This document shows, in pieces, positions 51,725 to 59,538 of a stretch of DNA of 64,000 bases; positions within the stretch are counted from its first letter, which is position 1, and each line of letters starts with the position of its first letter. A program made the position numbers and the translations under genes. The notes below the pieces were generated by a model. The model saw only the letters and a program-made list of their open reading frames with translations. It did no database searches and was not told where the DNA came from. The DNA is from Spirosoma sp. SC4-14 (lineage in GTDB: Bacteria > Bacteroidota > Bacteroidia > Cytophagales > Spirosomataceae): NCBI RefSeq assembly GCF_037201965.1, contig NZ_CP147518.1, positions 4,581,001-4,645,000 of the forward strand. The letters are read 5' to 3'.

Positions 51725-52339
51725 ACCAGGAAAATCCAGAAAGCTGCTAGTTGCCGATGTGAGTCAATGATTGAATTGCTGTTCGCCCACCTGGTTTGTG
51801 GCCGGTTTACTTACTTTGACGCCGGTCAACGATCGAAATTCGCCCAGATTGTCTCATCGCCAGCTCCCTGACGGGCAGGGCCGCCGTAGCACGGGTATCT
51901 TGGTAGCCCAAAGGGCATTCCCGTTTAGCACTCCATAGGGTGACCTTTTGCTAAAAATGGCGTAGGCATATTACTATACCTTGCCCGTCAGGACTTTACT
52001 TACCCGCCTACTAAGCGCCTACGGGCAGGGCTGGTAAGTGCCAATCTTTAACCCGGAAAGGGGGAAAGGAGTATAGGGGAAAACGCATCCACTACCAACG
52101 CGGAGCCCCATAGTTTCACCCCTTCGGGGCTCTCAGCTTGGCCTTACTTACTTTCCTATAAGCCTGACACTCCTTCGGGGTTGTAGAGTCTTCTCCTTTA
52201 GGGGTTAGTACATAGCAAGCCGACCTGCCAGGTTTTAGTTACTCGGTTATTTTGTGAAAACCAATGCGGCATAGTTAGGAAAAAGGCCTGTATACAACAG
52301 TTCGTGAGTAGATGCCTGAATGAACCGACTCTCCACAAT
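51725..52339. repeat. intergenic region of mixed short repeats and small hairpins
   Basis: No gene seen. Units of the type CACTCCnnnGGGGTT recur at 51929-51944, 52117-52131, 52168-52183 and 52191-52206, several being small hairpins (CCCCTTCGGGG). TTACTTAC occurs three times, and CTGACGGGCAGG is met by its reverse TTGCCCGTCAGG. The region looks like a cluster of REP-like elements. Confidence 0.55.
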
Positions 52340-53488
52340 ATGGAACGGAGAGCATTTATTCAGCAAACAGGTCTGCTGACGGCAGCCATGGGTACAATCG
52401 GCCCACAGACATTGGCCCAAACCTCCCTGGAAACGGCCAGAAAAAACAAACTGCCCAGATGGAAAGGCTTTAATCTACTGGATTTCTTTTCCCCCAATCC
52501 GTCGGCCAGCCGACGCGCTACGCAGGAAGATCACCTCAAATGGATGCAGGACTGGGGGTTCGACTTTGTCCGCATCCCGATGGCCTATCCCTACTACCTC
52601 ACCTTCGACCGGAGCCGCCCGATTACCCCCGATGAAGTGTACCAGATCGATTCGCGGGCCGTTGACCGCATCGACCAGTTGGTAGCGATGGCGCATAAGC
52701 ACCACCTGCACGTTAGTCTGAACCTGCACCGCGCCCCCGGCTACTGCGTCAATGCGGGCTTTCATGAACCCTATAACCTCTGGACCGATCAGGCGGCACT
52801 CGATGCCTTCTGCTTCCACTGGAACCTGTGGGCCAAACGCTATAAACACGTTTCTTCCAAAAAAATCAGCTTCGATCTGCTCAACGAACCCAGTATGCGG
52901 GCCGACATGAACGACCAGCACGCCCAGCGCAGCACAGTTCCGGGTGCGGTTTACCGCAGCGTGGCCCAGGCCGCTGCCGAAGCCATACGGACCGAAAATC
53001 CAGCCCACCTGATCATTGCCGATGGCAACAACACCGGCTCAACCGTTATCCCCGAACTGACCGACCTCAACATTGCCCAAAGCTGCCGGGGCTACAATCC
53101 AGGCATTATTTCGCACTACAAAGCCCCCTGGGCCAACAAAGATCCCGAGCATTTGCCCGAACCCAAATGGCCGGGACAGGTGGGCGACAAATACCTCAGC
53201 CGCGCCATGCTCGAAACCTTTTATCAGCCCTGGATCGACCTCGTCAACCGGGGTGTGGGCGTTCACTGTGGCGAATGTGGCTGCTGGAACAAGACACCCC
53301 ACGATGTCTTTCTGGCCTGGTTCACCGACGTACTCGACATTCTGGGAAGTCATCAGATTGGCTTTGCGCTCTGGGAGTTTATCGGCGATTTTGGGGTGCT
53401 GAACTCAGGCCGGACCGACGTTGCCTACGAAGACTGGCACGGTTACAAACTCGATCGACAGCTACTGAACCTGCTCATGAAAGCCTGA
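52340..53488 (+). CDS. glycoside hydrolase family 5 (cellulase-type)
   Basis: ATG at 52340 gives 382 residues with a Tat-like signal (MERRAFIQQTGLLTAAM, cut near TLAQTS); a GTG at 52304 is an alternative but adds a poor N-terminus. The TIM barrel shows GH5 motifs: FDFVRIPMAYPYY, LHRAPGYCVN, the acid/base glutamate in FDLLNEPS and the nucleophile glutamate in VHCGECGC. GH5 enzymes cut beta-1,4-linked glucans, mannans and others by a retaining mechanism. It stands alone; its polymer substrate is open. Confidence 0.9.
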   Translation: MERRAFIQQTGLLTAAMGTIGPQTLAQTSLETARKNKLPRWKGFNLLDFFSPNPSASRRATQEDHLKWMQDWGFDFVRIPMAYPYYLTFDRSRPITPDEVYQIDSRAVDRIDQLVAMAHKHHLHVSLNLHRAPGYCVNAGFHEPYNLWTDQAALDAFCFHWNLWAKRYKHVSSKKISFDLLNEPSMRADMNDQHAQRSTVPGAVYRSVAQAAAEAIRTENPAHLIIADGNNTGSTVIPELTDLNIAQSCRGYNPGIISHYKAPWANKDPEHLPEPKWPGQVGDKYLSRAMLETFYQPWIDLVNRGVGVHCGECGCWNKTPHDVFLAWFTDVLDILGSHQIGFALWEFIGDFGVLNSGRTDVAYEDWHGYKLDRQLLNLLMKA

Positions 53489-54742
53489 GAAAACGGGGTT
53501 AGGCATGTGGTTTGCTATGAGTATATTTTCACCCAATGAAGCGATTCCATTTTGGACTTAAACAACATTTTTTAGCGATAAGCCCAAAAAACATCTAATT
53601 AACCAAAAGGATCATTAGTAAACTTATTAAATATCAATTCTCATCCATATGTACAGTTAACGGTCTGAAAGCCACTGACAAGCCGGGCGCTATTGGCCAC
53701 CCTGCGCCCGGAAACCTGCCTGGCCGCCATTCTGGGCCACAAACCCGCTTATAAACCCCTACAGACAATACGCAATTTTGTCTATTCGGCGTTCTGCCAT
53801 TCGGCCTTTGGCAGGGAATGCTTCCGTACGGCCTAAATAAGTAGTCGAAAGGGCTTTTTCTAAAATGACTAATATATGTACGAATAGTAATTTATTAAAC
53901 AATCAAGTTTTTTATTTTTTAATAATAAAAACTTAACACCTACGAATTTGCAATAAATTATACTGTTTCAGTAAAGAGGTAACACATTAAAAATAGATTA
54001 AAAGACCCTGGCCGTTTTAATCTCACTTCGTCAACCAATCGTCTAGCTGCCTCATAGCCCAGAGCACCCGAACGGCTTTCTTTACTGTTCAGTATAGAAT
54101 TATTCCAATATTTACTATTCCTAAACGGAACCGCAAATACGGCCGGGCAACGGCTGACATGAAAAACAGGTACTCCGGTTAATAAATACGAATTAGGGGG
54201 GCAAATTGAGTAATTACCATCCACACAATTTCTTAGTATGTTTGTCCTATCATGAAGTAGGGAAACTGTTATTGTTCATGTAAACTATCTACATCTATGC
54301 AAAATTTTACCTTCGAACTGCGTACTATTTTCTATTCCATACCCATTCAGAGAACCGGTGGCTTCGCAACTCACAACTAAGCGGGTGGCAGACAGACAGC
54401 CAGGCAACGGCCTGCGGCTGAAGGACGCTGATCTTTGGATTTACTCCGGAAGTTTTTACTGAAAATTTCTGCGACCAGCTCCTCACCACCAGCAAACAAG
54501 ACTTAAATCTGGCCCTAAACGGCCTCTTCGCTGCGAAACTAACTAGTTCGCAGGCGGGTACAGTGTGCCCAGGCTGGTTAAACCGTAACGTTTTATGATT
54601 CAAAATCAATTACTCTATAGAACAACAGATGTTTAATCGACCTCCGGTGCCCTGTATTCACTCATTACCACGTGGCAGTTGCCCAATTCTTTATACAACC
54701 ATGACTAAACTTTTTCAGAACACTATCACACAATAGCCTTAC
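53489..54742. other. 1.25-kb gene desert
   Basis: The region is mostly AT-rich and holds no supported gene. A GC-rich patch at about 53670-53836 has coding-like composition (a frame reading LRPETCLAAILGHKP then NFVYSAF, ending in TAA) but no start and may be a gene remnant. An A/T hairpin lies at 53905-53934. Minus-strand frames at 53958 and 54325 are not convincing. Confidence 0.55.
53905..53934. terminator. A/T-rich hairpin in gene desert
   Basis: AAGTTTTTTATT pairs with AATAAAAACTT with one bulged T. No gene directly precedes it. Confidence 0.35.
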
Positions 54743-55819
54743 ATGAAAACTACAAATCCGAAAATCAGACTGCTTTTTTACGGGGTTTGTCTGGCAACAG
54801 TCCTCTACAACTGTAAGACGAAAGACGTAGCCGCTGTTACGCCATTTACCTACACCTTCAAAGGGCTTGACGACGTAACAATTCCCGACATCACCCAAAC
54901 GACTCCGGCATCGGTTTCGGTAACGGCCGCCACAGTGACCTCGTCGACGCTGGCTTCAGCGGTGAACAACGACCTGGCTGGCATTGCGGCTTCGGGTGTA
55001 GTTCCGGCTTCGGTGCAACAGGCTGGTACCGACATCAGCAAGGCGGTTTCAGCTTCGCAGGCGGCTCAACTGTCGGCTGCGTTTACGCCCTCTGTGCTCA
55101 GCACATTGGCTAGTGGCGGTGCTCTTCCGGCCGATCTGAAAGCACAGGTCGATGCCATTGCCAGCAATCCGGCTCTGAAAGCCTATCTGCCCACCTTCAC
55201 ACTGCCAACCGTAAACGGCAAAGCAGTAGGGGGACGTCTGGGTGCTACCACACCGGGCGCTTCCAACGGTTCATCGACTGCGGCTACCGCCTATGCTACT
55301 ACGGCCGACGATGATGCCTGTAAAGCAGCCGCCAATGCCGCTTATAACGCTGCACTGGCCACCCTCGATGCCAAGAAAGCCACTCAGACTGCTACCGTTA
55401 CCACCACCTACTCGACTGCAGCTGCGGCCATTGCTGCCGAAACTGCGCCTTGTAAAGCTGGTATTCCGGCCAAGTATGACCCAATGAAAACGGCCGCTCA
55501 GCAAACGTTGAACAACACGCTGGCCAGCCTGGAAGCCGCTAAAACAACCCTGGGTAGTTTGTACGACCTGCTGAAAGCGTTTGCCTATGTGTCTTATGCA
55601 CAGACCATCGCTGGCATTACCACACTGGAAGCCGCTGAAACCACTGCCTGCGACTCCGTTGCCAGTGCAAAACTGGCTGCTGCTGCTGCCGCCCGCGATA
55701 CCGATCTGGCCAAGATCAACACAAACTACGCTGCCGCTGTAGCGACTCTGACAACCGCTCGTGACAAAGCTGTTGCAAGCTGTCACAACCAGGGCGGTGG
55801 CCGTGTAGGTGCCGAATAA
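54743..55819 (+). CDS. Ala/Thr-rich hypothetical lipoprotein
   Basis: The 358-residue protein has a lipoprotein-like signal (VCLATVLYNC, cysteine at 24) and a strongly Ala/Thr/Ser-rich body. Residues about 50-150 look like extended Ala-rich segments (SVSVTAATVTSSTLAS). Residues 185-350 form helical stretches with evenly spaced cysteines (DDACKAAANAAYNAAL, ETAPCKAG, TTACDSVASAKL, ASCHNQGGG) and predicted coiled-coil character. The body composition suggests a structural or surface protein. It is 40 bases upstream of the beta-barrel gene and is probably co-transcribed with it. No family is recognised. Confidence 0.72.
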   Translation: MKTTNPKIRLLFYGVCLATVLYNCKTKDVAAVTPFTYTFKGLDDVTIPDITQTTPASVSVTAATVTSSTLASAVNNDLAGIAASGVVPASVQQAGTDISKAVSASQAAQLSAAFTPSVLSTLASGGALPADLKAQVDAIASNPALKAYLPTFTLPTVNGKAVGGRLGATTPGASNGSSTAATAYATTADDDACKAAANAAYNAALATLDAKKATQTATVTTTYSTAAAAIAAETAPCKAGIPAKYDPMKTAAQQTLNNTLASLEAAKTTLGSLYDLLKAFAYVSYAQTIAGITTLEAAETTACDSVASAKLAAAAAARDTDLAKINTNYAAAVATLTTARDKAVASCHNQGGGRVGAE

Positions 55820-55859
55820 TAACCATTCACGCTAAGACACAACCTTTTTCAATCAGTAT

Positions 55860-56588
55860 ATGAAAAAAAGATACCTGTCCCTTTCAGCCGCTATGGTGGC
55901 GTTGGGACTCTTCCTCCAGCCGAAGGCAGCTCAGGCTCAGGTGAACCTAAAAAGCATTAGCGTTGGTGCCAGCTACTGGGGCCCTTCGCTCGACTACTGG
56001 AACGATCGTTCGTTTCTGGTCGACTATAACAGTGGTAAGGGCGCGAAACTGAACGGAAGCATTATGCCGACAGCCGCCGTTGAAGTTGGCCTGACCAAAG
56101 GGTTCTCGGTAGGTGGCCGCGTTGGCTACTGGAGCAAATCGGCATCGAGTGCGCTGAGCATTGGTGGCATCAACCGGACCGAGAAGTTTACACTCTCGAT
56201 CGTTCCGGTGGCCCTCGATCTGAAATACACCTTCGAGAAAGCAGCACCGGCCACGACCGATGCGTCAGAAGAGAAACCCAAAGCAGCATTCCTGACGCCT
56301 TACGTGGGCGTGAGTCTGGCTCGCTATTTCGTCAATAACAAATTCAACCGGCAGGTGGTCAACAACACTGGTTCGGTCGATGAAACACAGGCGGGTAACA
56401 ACTACGGCTTCCAGGTGTTTGTGGGTGCCGAAAAACAACTGGTAAAGAAACTGTATCTGGCGCTCGACGTTCGCTATCACCTGGGCAGCTACAACCAGGT
56501 CGTAACGACCGAGTCGACCACAACGACGGAGAAAGTTAGCCTGAACGGCCTTGAAGCGGGGCTGTCGCTGAAGGTAAAGTTTAAGTAA
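55860..56588 (+). CDS. outer membrane beta-barrel protein
   Basis: The 242-residue protein has a signal peptide (cut near AAQAQV) and alternating amphipathic strands ending in LSLKVKFK, the pattern of small porin-like or OmpA-barrel-like (OMP_b-brl) proteins. Strand phrases include FSVGGRVGYWSKSAS, VPVALDLKYTFE and LYLALDVRYHLGSY. It may anchor or export the Ala-rich lipoprotein encoded upstream. A perfect terminator follows at 56596. Confidence 0.85.
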   Translation: MKKRYLSLSAAMVALGLFLQPKAAQAQVNLKSISVGASYWGPSLDYWNDRSFLVDYNSGKGAKLNGSIMPTAAVEVGLTKGFSVGGRVGYWSKSASSALSIGGINRTEKFTLSIVPVALDLKYTFEKAAPATTDASEEKPKAAFLTPYVGVSLARYFVNNKFNRQVVNNTGSVDETQAGNNYGFQVFVGAEKQLVKKLYLALDVRYHLGSYNQVVTTESTTTTEKVSLNGLEAGLSLKVKFK

Positions 56589-56595
56589 GGTTTAG

Positions 56596-56631
56596 TTTGT
56601 TCGAAGTAGCCTCACCGCTACTTCGAACAAA
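56596..56631 (+). terminator. terminator after the beta-barrel gene
   Basis: TTTGTTCGAAGTAGC (56596-56610) pairs perfectly with GCTACTTCGAACAAA (56617-56631) around loop CTCACC, seven bases after the stop codon. Confidence 0.88.
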
Positions 56632-56714
56632 ACCAGCATAAAATTGACTCAGTAGGTAGTAGACTAGCCGCAATAGGTTACGTATATACCTAATCGTTAG
56701 GAATAACAGTAGAC

Positions 56715-57527
56715 ATGAAGACCGATAAAAAGGTTTTATGGATTGGGCTTCTCCTGCTTGGCATGTTGAATCCCGGCAGGCTCTGGGGACAGGTTAATGT
56801 CTCTGGTAAGTCGGGGCTACTGTATATCCCAACGGCCGAAGTGCAGAAAGAGGGAACATTCTCGTTTGGGTATACTTTTAACCCAGAGAACTATGCTTTT
56901 CGATTCAACAGAAAGAATTCGGAGAGTATTAGCTTTGTAAATCTGGCTCTGCTTCCCCGGTTTGAAATAAATTTGAATCTATTGAATCCAAATGGACCGA
57001 TTCGTTTTCAGGATAAAGGGATCGGCGACCGTCAAATTGATCTGAAATATGTAGTTCTTCTGGAGAAGGAAAAAAGACCAGCTCTGGCAATTATTCTTTC
57101 GGCTCCGTTTGGCATCGATAACTCATTGATTACAAATGCTCTGGTTGCAACAAAGCATATCTCGTTGACAAAGTCCATTGAAGCGGCTGTATCAGTAGGC
57201 ATGGGGAGCCCTTATTCGCTGTATCGGGCAGATGTGCGCAACGATCAGGATTCAGATATTTTTTCGGGGTATACCCTAAAAGACAAACGGGATAGACCCT
57301 ATTACTACCTGGCTGGGCCTTTCGGCGGCATTAAGCTAAGTTATGCTAAAAAGGCAGGCCTGATGGTTGAGTGGGATTCACAACACCTCAACGTTGGTGC
57401 TTACACAACTTTGTTTAAGCACTGGACCATTCAGGCCGGGCTACTCAATGGCGATCAGTTTACGGCCGGTACCTCCTATTCGTTAAATCTGTTTCAGTTA
57501 CCTAAACGGCTACGGAAGCATGAATAA
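56715..57527 (+). CDS. YjbH/GfcD-like exopolysaccharide outer-membrane protein
   Basis: The 270-residue protein has a signal peptide (cut near RLWGQ) and the N-terminal pattern of YjbH-type proteins: VNVSGKSGLLYIPTAEVQKEGTFSFGY. It then continues as beta strands (FEINLNLLNPNG, RPALAIILSAPFG, PFGGIKLSYAKKAGLMVEWDS). YjbH/GfcD proteins belong to exopolysaccharide operons, where they sit in the outer membrane. It opens the polysaccharide locus and overlaps the next gene by 8 bases. Confidence 0.8.
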   Translation: MKTDKKVLWIGLLLLGMLNPGRLWGQVNVSGKSGLLYIPTAEVQKEGTFSFGYTFNPENYAFRFNRKNSESISFVNLALLPRFEINLNLLNPNGPIRFQDKGIGDRQIDLKYVVLLEKEKRPALAIILSAPFGIDNSLITNALVATKHISLTKSIEAAVSVGMGSPYSLYRADVRNDQDSDIFSGYTLKDKRDRPYYYLAGPFGGIKLSYAKKAGLMVEWDSQHLNVGAYTTLFKHWTIQAGLLNGDQFTAGTSYSLNLFQLPKRLRKHE

Positions 57528-58704
57528 GGGCGGGGGGATTGCGCGGAGAGCCTGGGGCTTGGGGCCTAAGGGGCGGGGTGTTGCGGGGAGAGCAGGGTGG
57601 TGGATGTGTGTATGTGTGCTAAGTATGTGCGTTGGGGGCGTGTGTTGGGGGCAGACGAAGCAGCGGAATGTGTTGCTGAACTTCGAGAACCTGACGGTCG
57701 ATAGCGTACAGCATACGGCTTATTATGAGCAGCGGTTATATAGAAATCCGGTCATTGGGATGATGGAACTGGCAGAGCCACTCTCGGCAAAAGGAATCAA
57801 TACCTTTGTACCGCTTTTTCAGGGCGTACCCATCGCCCGCTATCAGGTAGCGCCAACTGTCAATACGTACACACTTACGAAGCCAGAACGAAAAGACTGG
57901 GCCATTTCGCACCCGTTCGATGGTCGCCGGTACAAACTCGATTTTCGCTTGCAACCCGAATTTATTGCCCAGTTTGGTTATCGCGAACATCCGGTCGAAA
58001 GCAAAACAAACCTGCTGTTGCAAAGCCAGCTTTACCTGAGTAGAGGGTTGGTACTGAACTGGGGGGTCTTGTTCCCGATCATTAACGATCTGGACAATCA
58101 GGCACTGAATGTGCGACCAGCACCGACCTTCCTGAACCAGTTTCTGGCGCTGGATGGCGTTAACTTTTTGAGCCTGTCGGCTGGCTTGTTTTATAATGAT
58201 CAATATGGCGTAAACGTACAATACCGCCATGCTGATCTGACAAAAAACTGGTCGTTTGGTATCGAAACAAGCTACACGGGTTTCTATTATTTCCCCAGCA
58301 ATGGGTTTTACTATGAGCCCCTGCAACAGTTTATGGCGCTGGCCGATGTGGCCTACCGAATTCCAAGTCGGGACCTGACACTGAAAGTATCTGGCGGGCA
58401 GTATATGTATCAGGATCGGGGCGTACGATTCGACGTAATCCGACAAATGGGCAATGTAGAAGTAGGTTTCTACGCCATGAAGACGGTTAACGGCGGAACG
58501 GGTGGCTTCAACTTTGCGATACCCATTCCACCGGGCAAAATAGCCCAGACAAAAAAGCTTCGGCTACGGAGTACCGAAGAGTTTCGCTGGGAATATAATT
58601 ATAGTCGAGGCTACAAAATTGGTAACCGCTACCGATTAGGCTATCAACTGGATGCATTGCTCCGGCAATACCATGCCAGTTATATACAGAATCAATTTCG
58701 ATAA
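57520..58704 (+). CDS. hypothetical outer-membrane protein of the exopolysaccharide locus
   Basis: The 394-residue frame starts with ATG 57520 inside the end of the YjbH-like gene. The first 28 residues are Gly/Arg-rich and come from a G-rich DNA stretch. An ATG at 57604 gives a cleaner signal peptide (MCVCVLSMCVGGVCWGQ) and is likely the true start. The rest has beta-strand repeats (FNFAIPIPPGK, YRLGYQLDALLRQYH) in YjbH-like style. It is 16 bases before the export lipoprotein gene. Function is inferred from location. Confidence 0.7.
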   Translation: MNKGGGIARRAWGLGPKGRGVAGRAGWWMCVCVLSMCVGGVCWGQTKQRNVLLNFENLTVDSVQHTAYYEQRLYRNPVIGMMELAEPLSAKGINTFVPLFQGVPIARYQVAPTVNTYTLTKPERKDWAISHPFDGRRYKLDFRLQPEFIAQFGYREHPVESKTNLLLQSQLYLSRGLVLNWGVLFPIINDLDNQALNVRPAPTFLNQFLALDGVNFLSLSAGLFYNDQYGVNVQYRHADLTKNWSFGIETSYTGFYYFPSNGFYYEPLQQFMALADVAYRIPSRDLTLKVSGGQYMYQDRGVRFDVIRQMGNVEVGFYAMKTVNGGTGGFNFAIPIPPGKIAQTKKLRLRSTEEFRWEYNYSRGYKIGNRYRLGYQLDALLRQYHASYIQNQFR

Positions 58705-58720
58705 GTCATAGATAAAGTTT

Positions 58721-59527
58721 ATGAAGGTTCGCGTACTAGTTCTTAGGGGGTGTTTTTGGTTTATTGGGTTATGTGTATCCCTGTCGAGCTGTATTTCCAG
58801 TAAGGAACTTGCCCTTTATCAGAAAAGTGGACAAGGGACTGATACACTCGCACTGGTTCAACGGTACATCCCAACCATAAAACCGGGTGATGTTTTATCG
58901 GTACAGGTGAGTAGTCTTAGCCCGGAAGCTACCGCTTTCTTTAATCCCTATGCAGCGATTGCGATGGCAGAGCGGGCAGGATCGCCGACTATGAACACAC
59001 CAACAACGCCATTACCCTATACGCCGGGTTATCTGGTTAATGAAGACGGGCAGATTGAACTTCCGCTAATTGGCAAACAAACGGTTCAGGGATTGACCAA
59101 TACGCAAGCTTCAGCACAGATAAAACAGAAATTGCTCGATTACCTGAAAGAACCAACCGTAAATGTGCGGAATCTGAATTTCCAGATTTCGGTATCCGGT
59201 GAAGTAGCAAAACCATCTCTCTTTTCGATTCCGAATGAGCAGATTTCGCTACCGGCAGCTTTAGGTTTGGCAGGTGATATTACCATCTTTGGTCGCCGGG
59301 ACAATGTGCTAATCATTCGGGAAGAGAATGGCCAGCGGACGTTTAACCGTGTTGACCTGACTAAGCGAGATCTTTTTAAGTCTCCTTACTACTATTTGCG
59401 CCCGAATGATATCGTTTATGTCGAACCTGGGAAATACCGGGTAGCCAGCGCCGATCGTATCTATCAGCTTCTACCCATTATAGTCAGTTCTCTATCCTTT
59501 ATCGCCATTATTGTTAGTCGTTTTTAA
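58721..59527 (+). CDS. polysaccharide export outer-membrane lipoprotein (Wza/BexD type)
   Basis: The 268-residue protein has a lipoprotein signal (SLSSC), a Poly_export domain (about 45-150: TIKPGDVLSVQVSSL, YLVNEDGQIELPLIGKQTVQGL) and a SLBB-type domain (NFQISVSGEVAKPSLFSIP). The C-terminal helix (LLPIIVSSLSFIAIIVS) matches the Wza helix that crosses the outer membrane. It should form the outer-membrane channel for exopolysaccharide with the kinase encoded next. Confidence 0.93.
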   Translation: MKVRVLVLRGCFWFIGLCVSLSSCISSKELALYQKSGQGTDTLALVQRYIPTIKPGDVLSVQVSSLSPEATAFFNPYAAIAMAERAGSPTMNTPTTPLPYTPGYLVNEDGQIELPLIGKQTVQGLTNTQASAQIKQKLLDYLKEPTVNVRNLNFQISVSGEVAKPSLFSIPNEQISLPAALGLAGDITIFGRRDNVLIIREENGQRTFNRVDLTKRDLFKSPYYYLRPNDIVYVEPGKYRVASADRIYQLLPIIVSSLSFIAIIVSRF

Positions 59528-59538
59528 CACAAAAAAAT

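Noticed and set aside
51725..52339. CRISPR array
   Set aside because: Repeats are short, unevenly spaced and varied; no cas genes are present.
53958..54224. 88-residue frame on the minus strand
   Set aside because: No family features, signal or conserved-looking segments in a low-GC desert.
54325..54609. 94-residue frame on the minus strand
   Set aside because: No domain or plausible start context; composition is not convincing.
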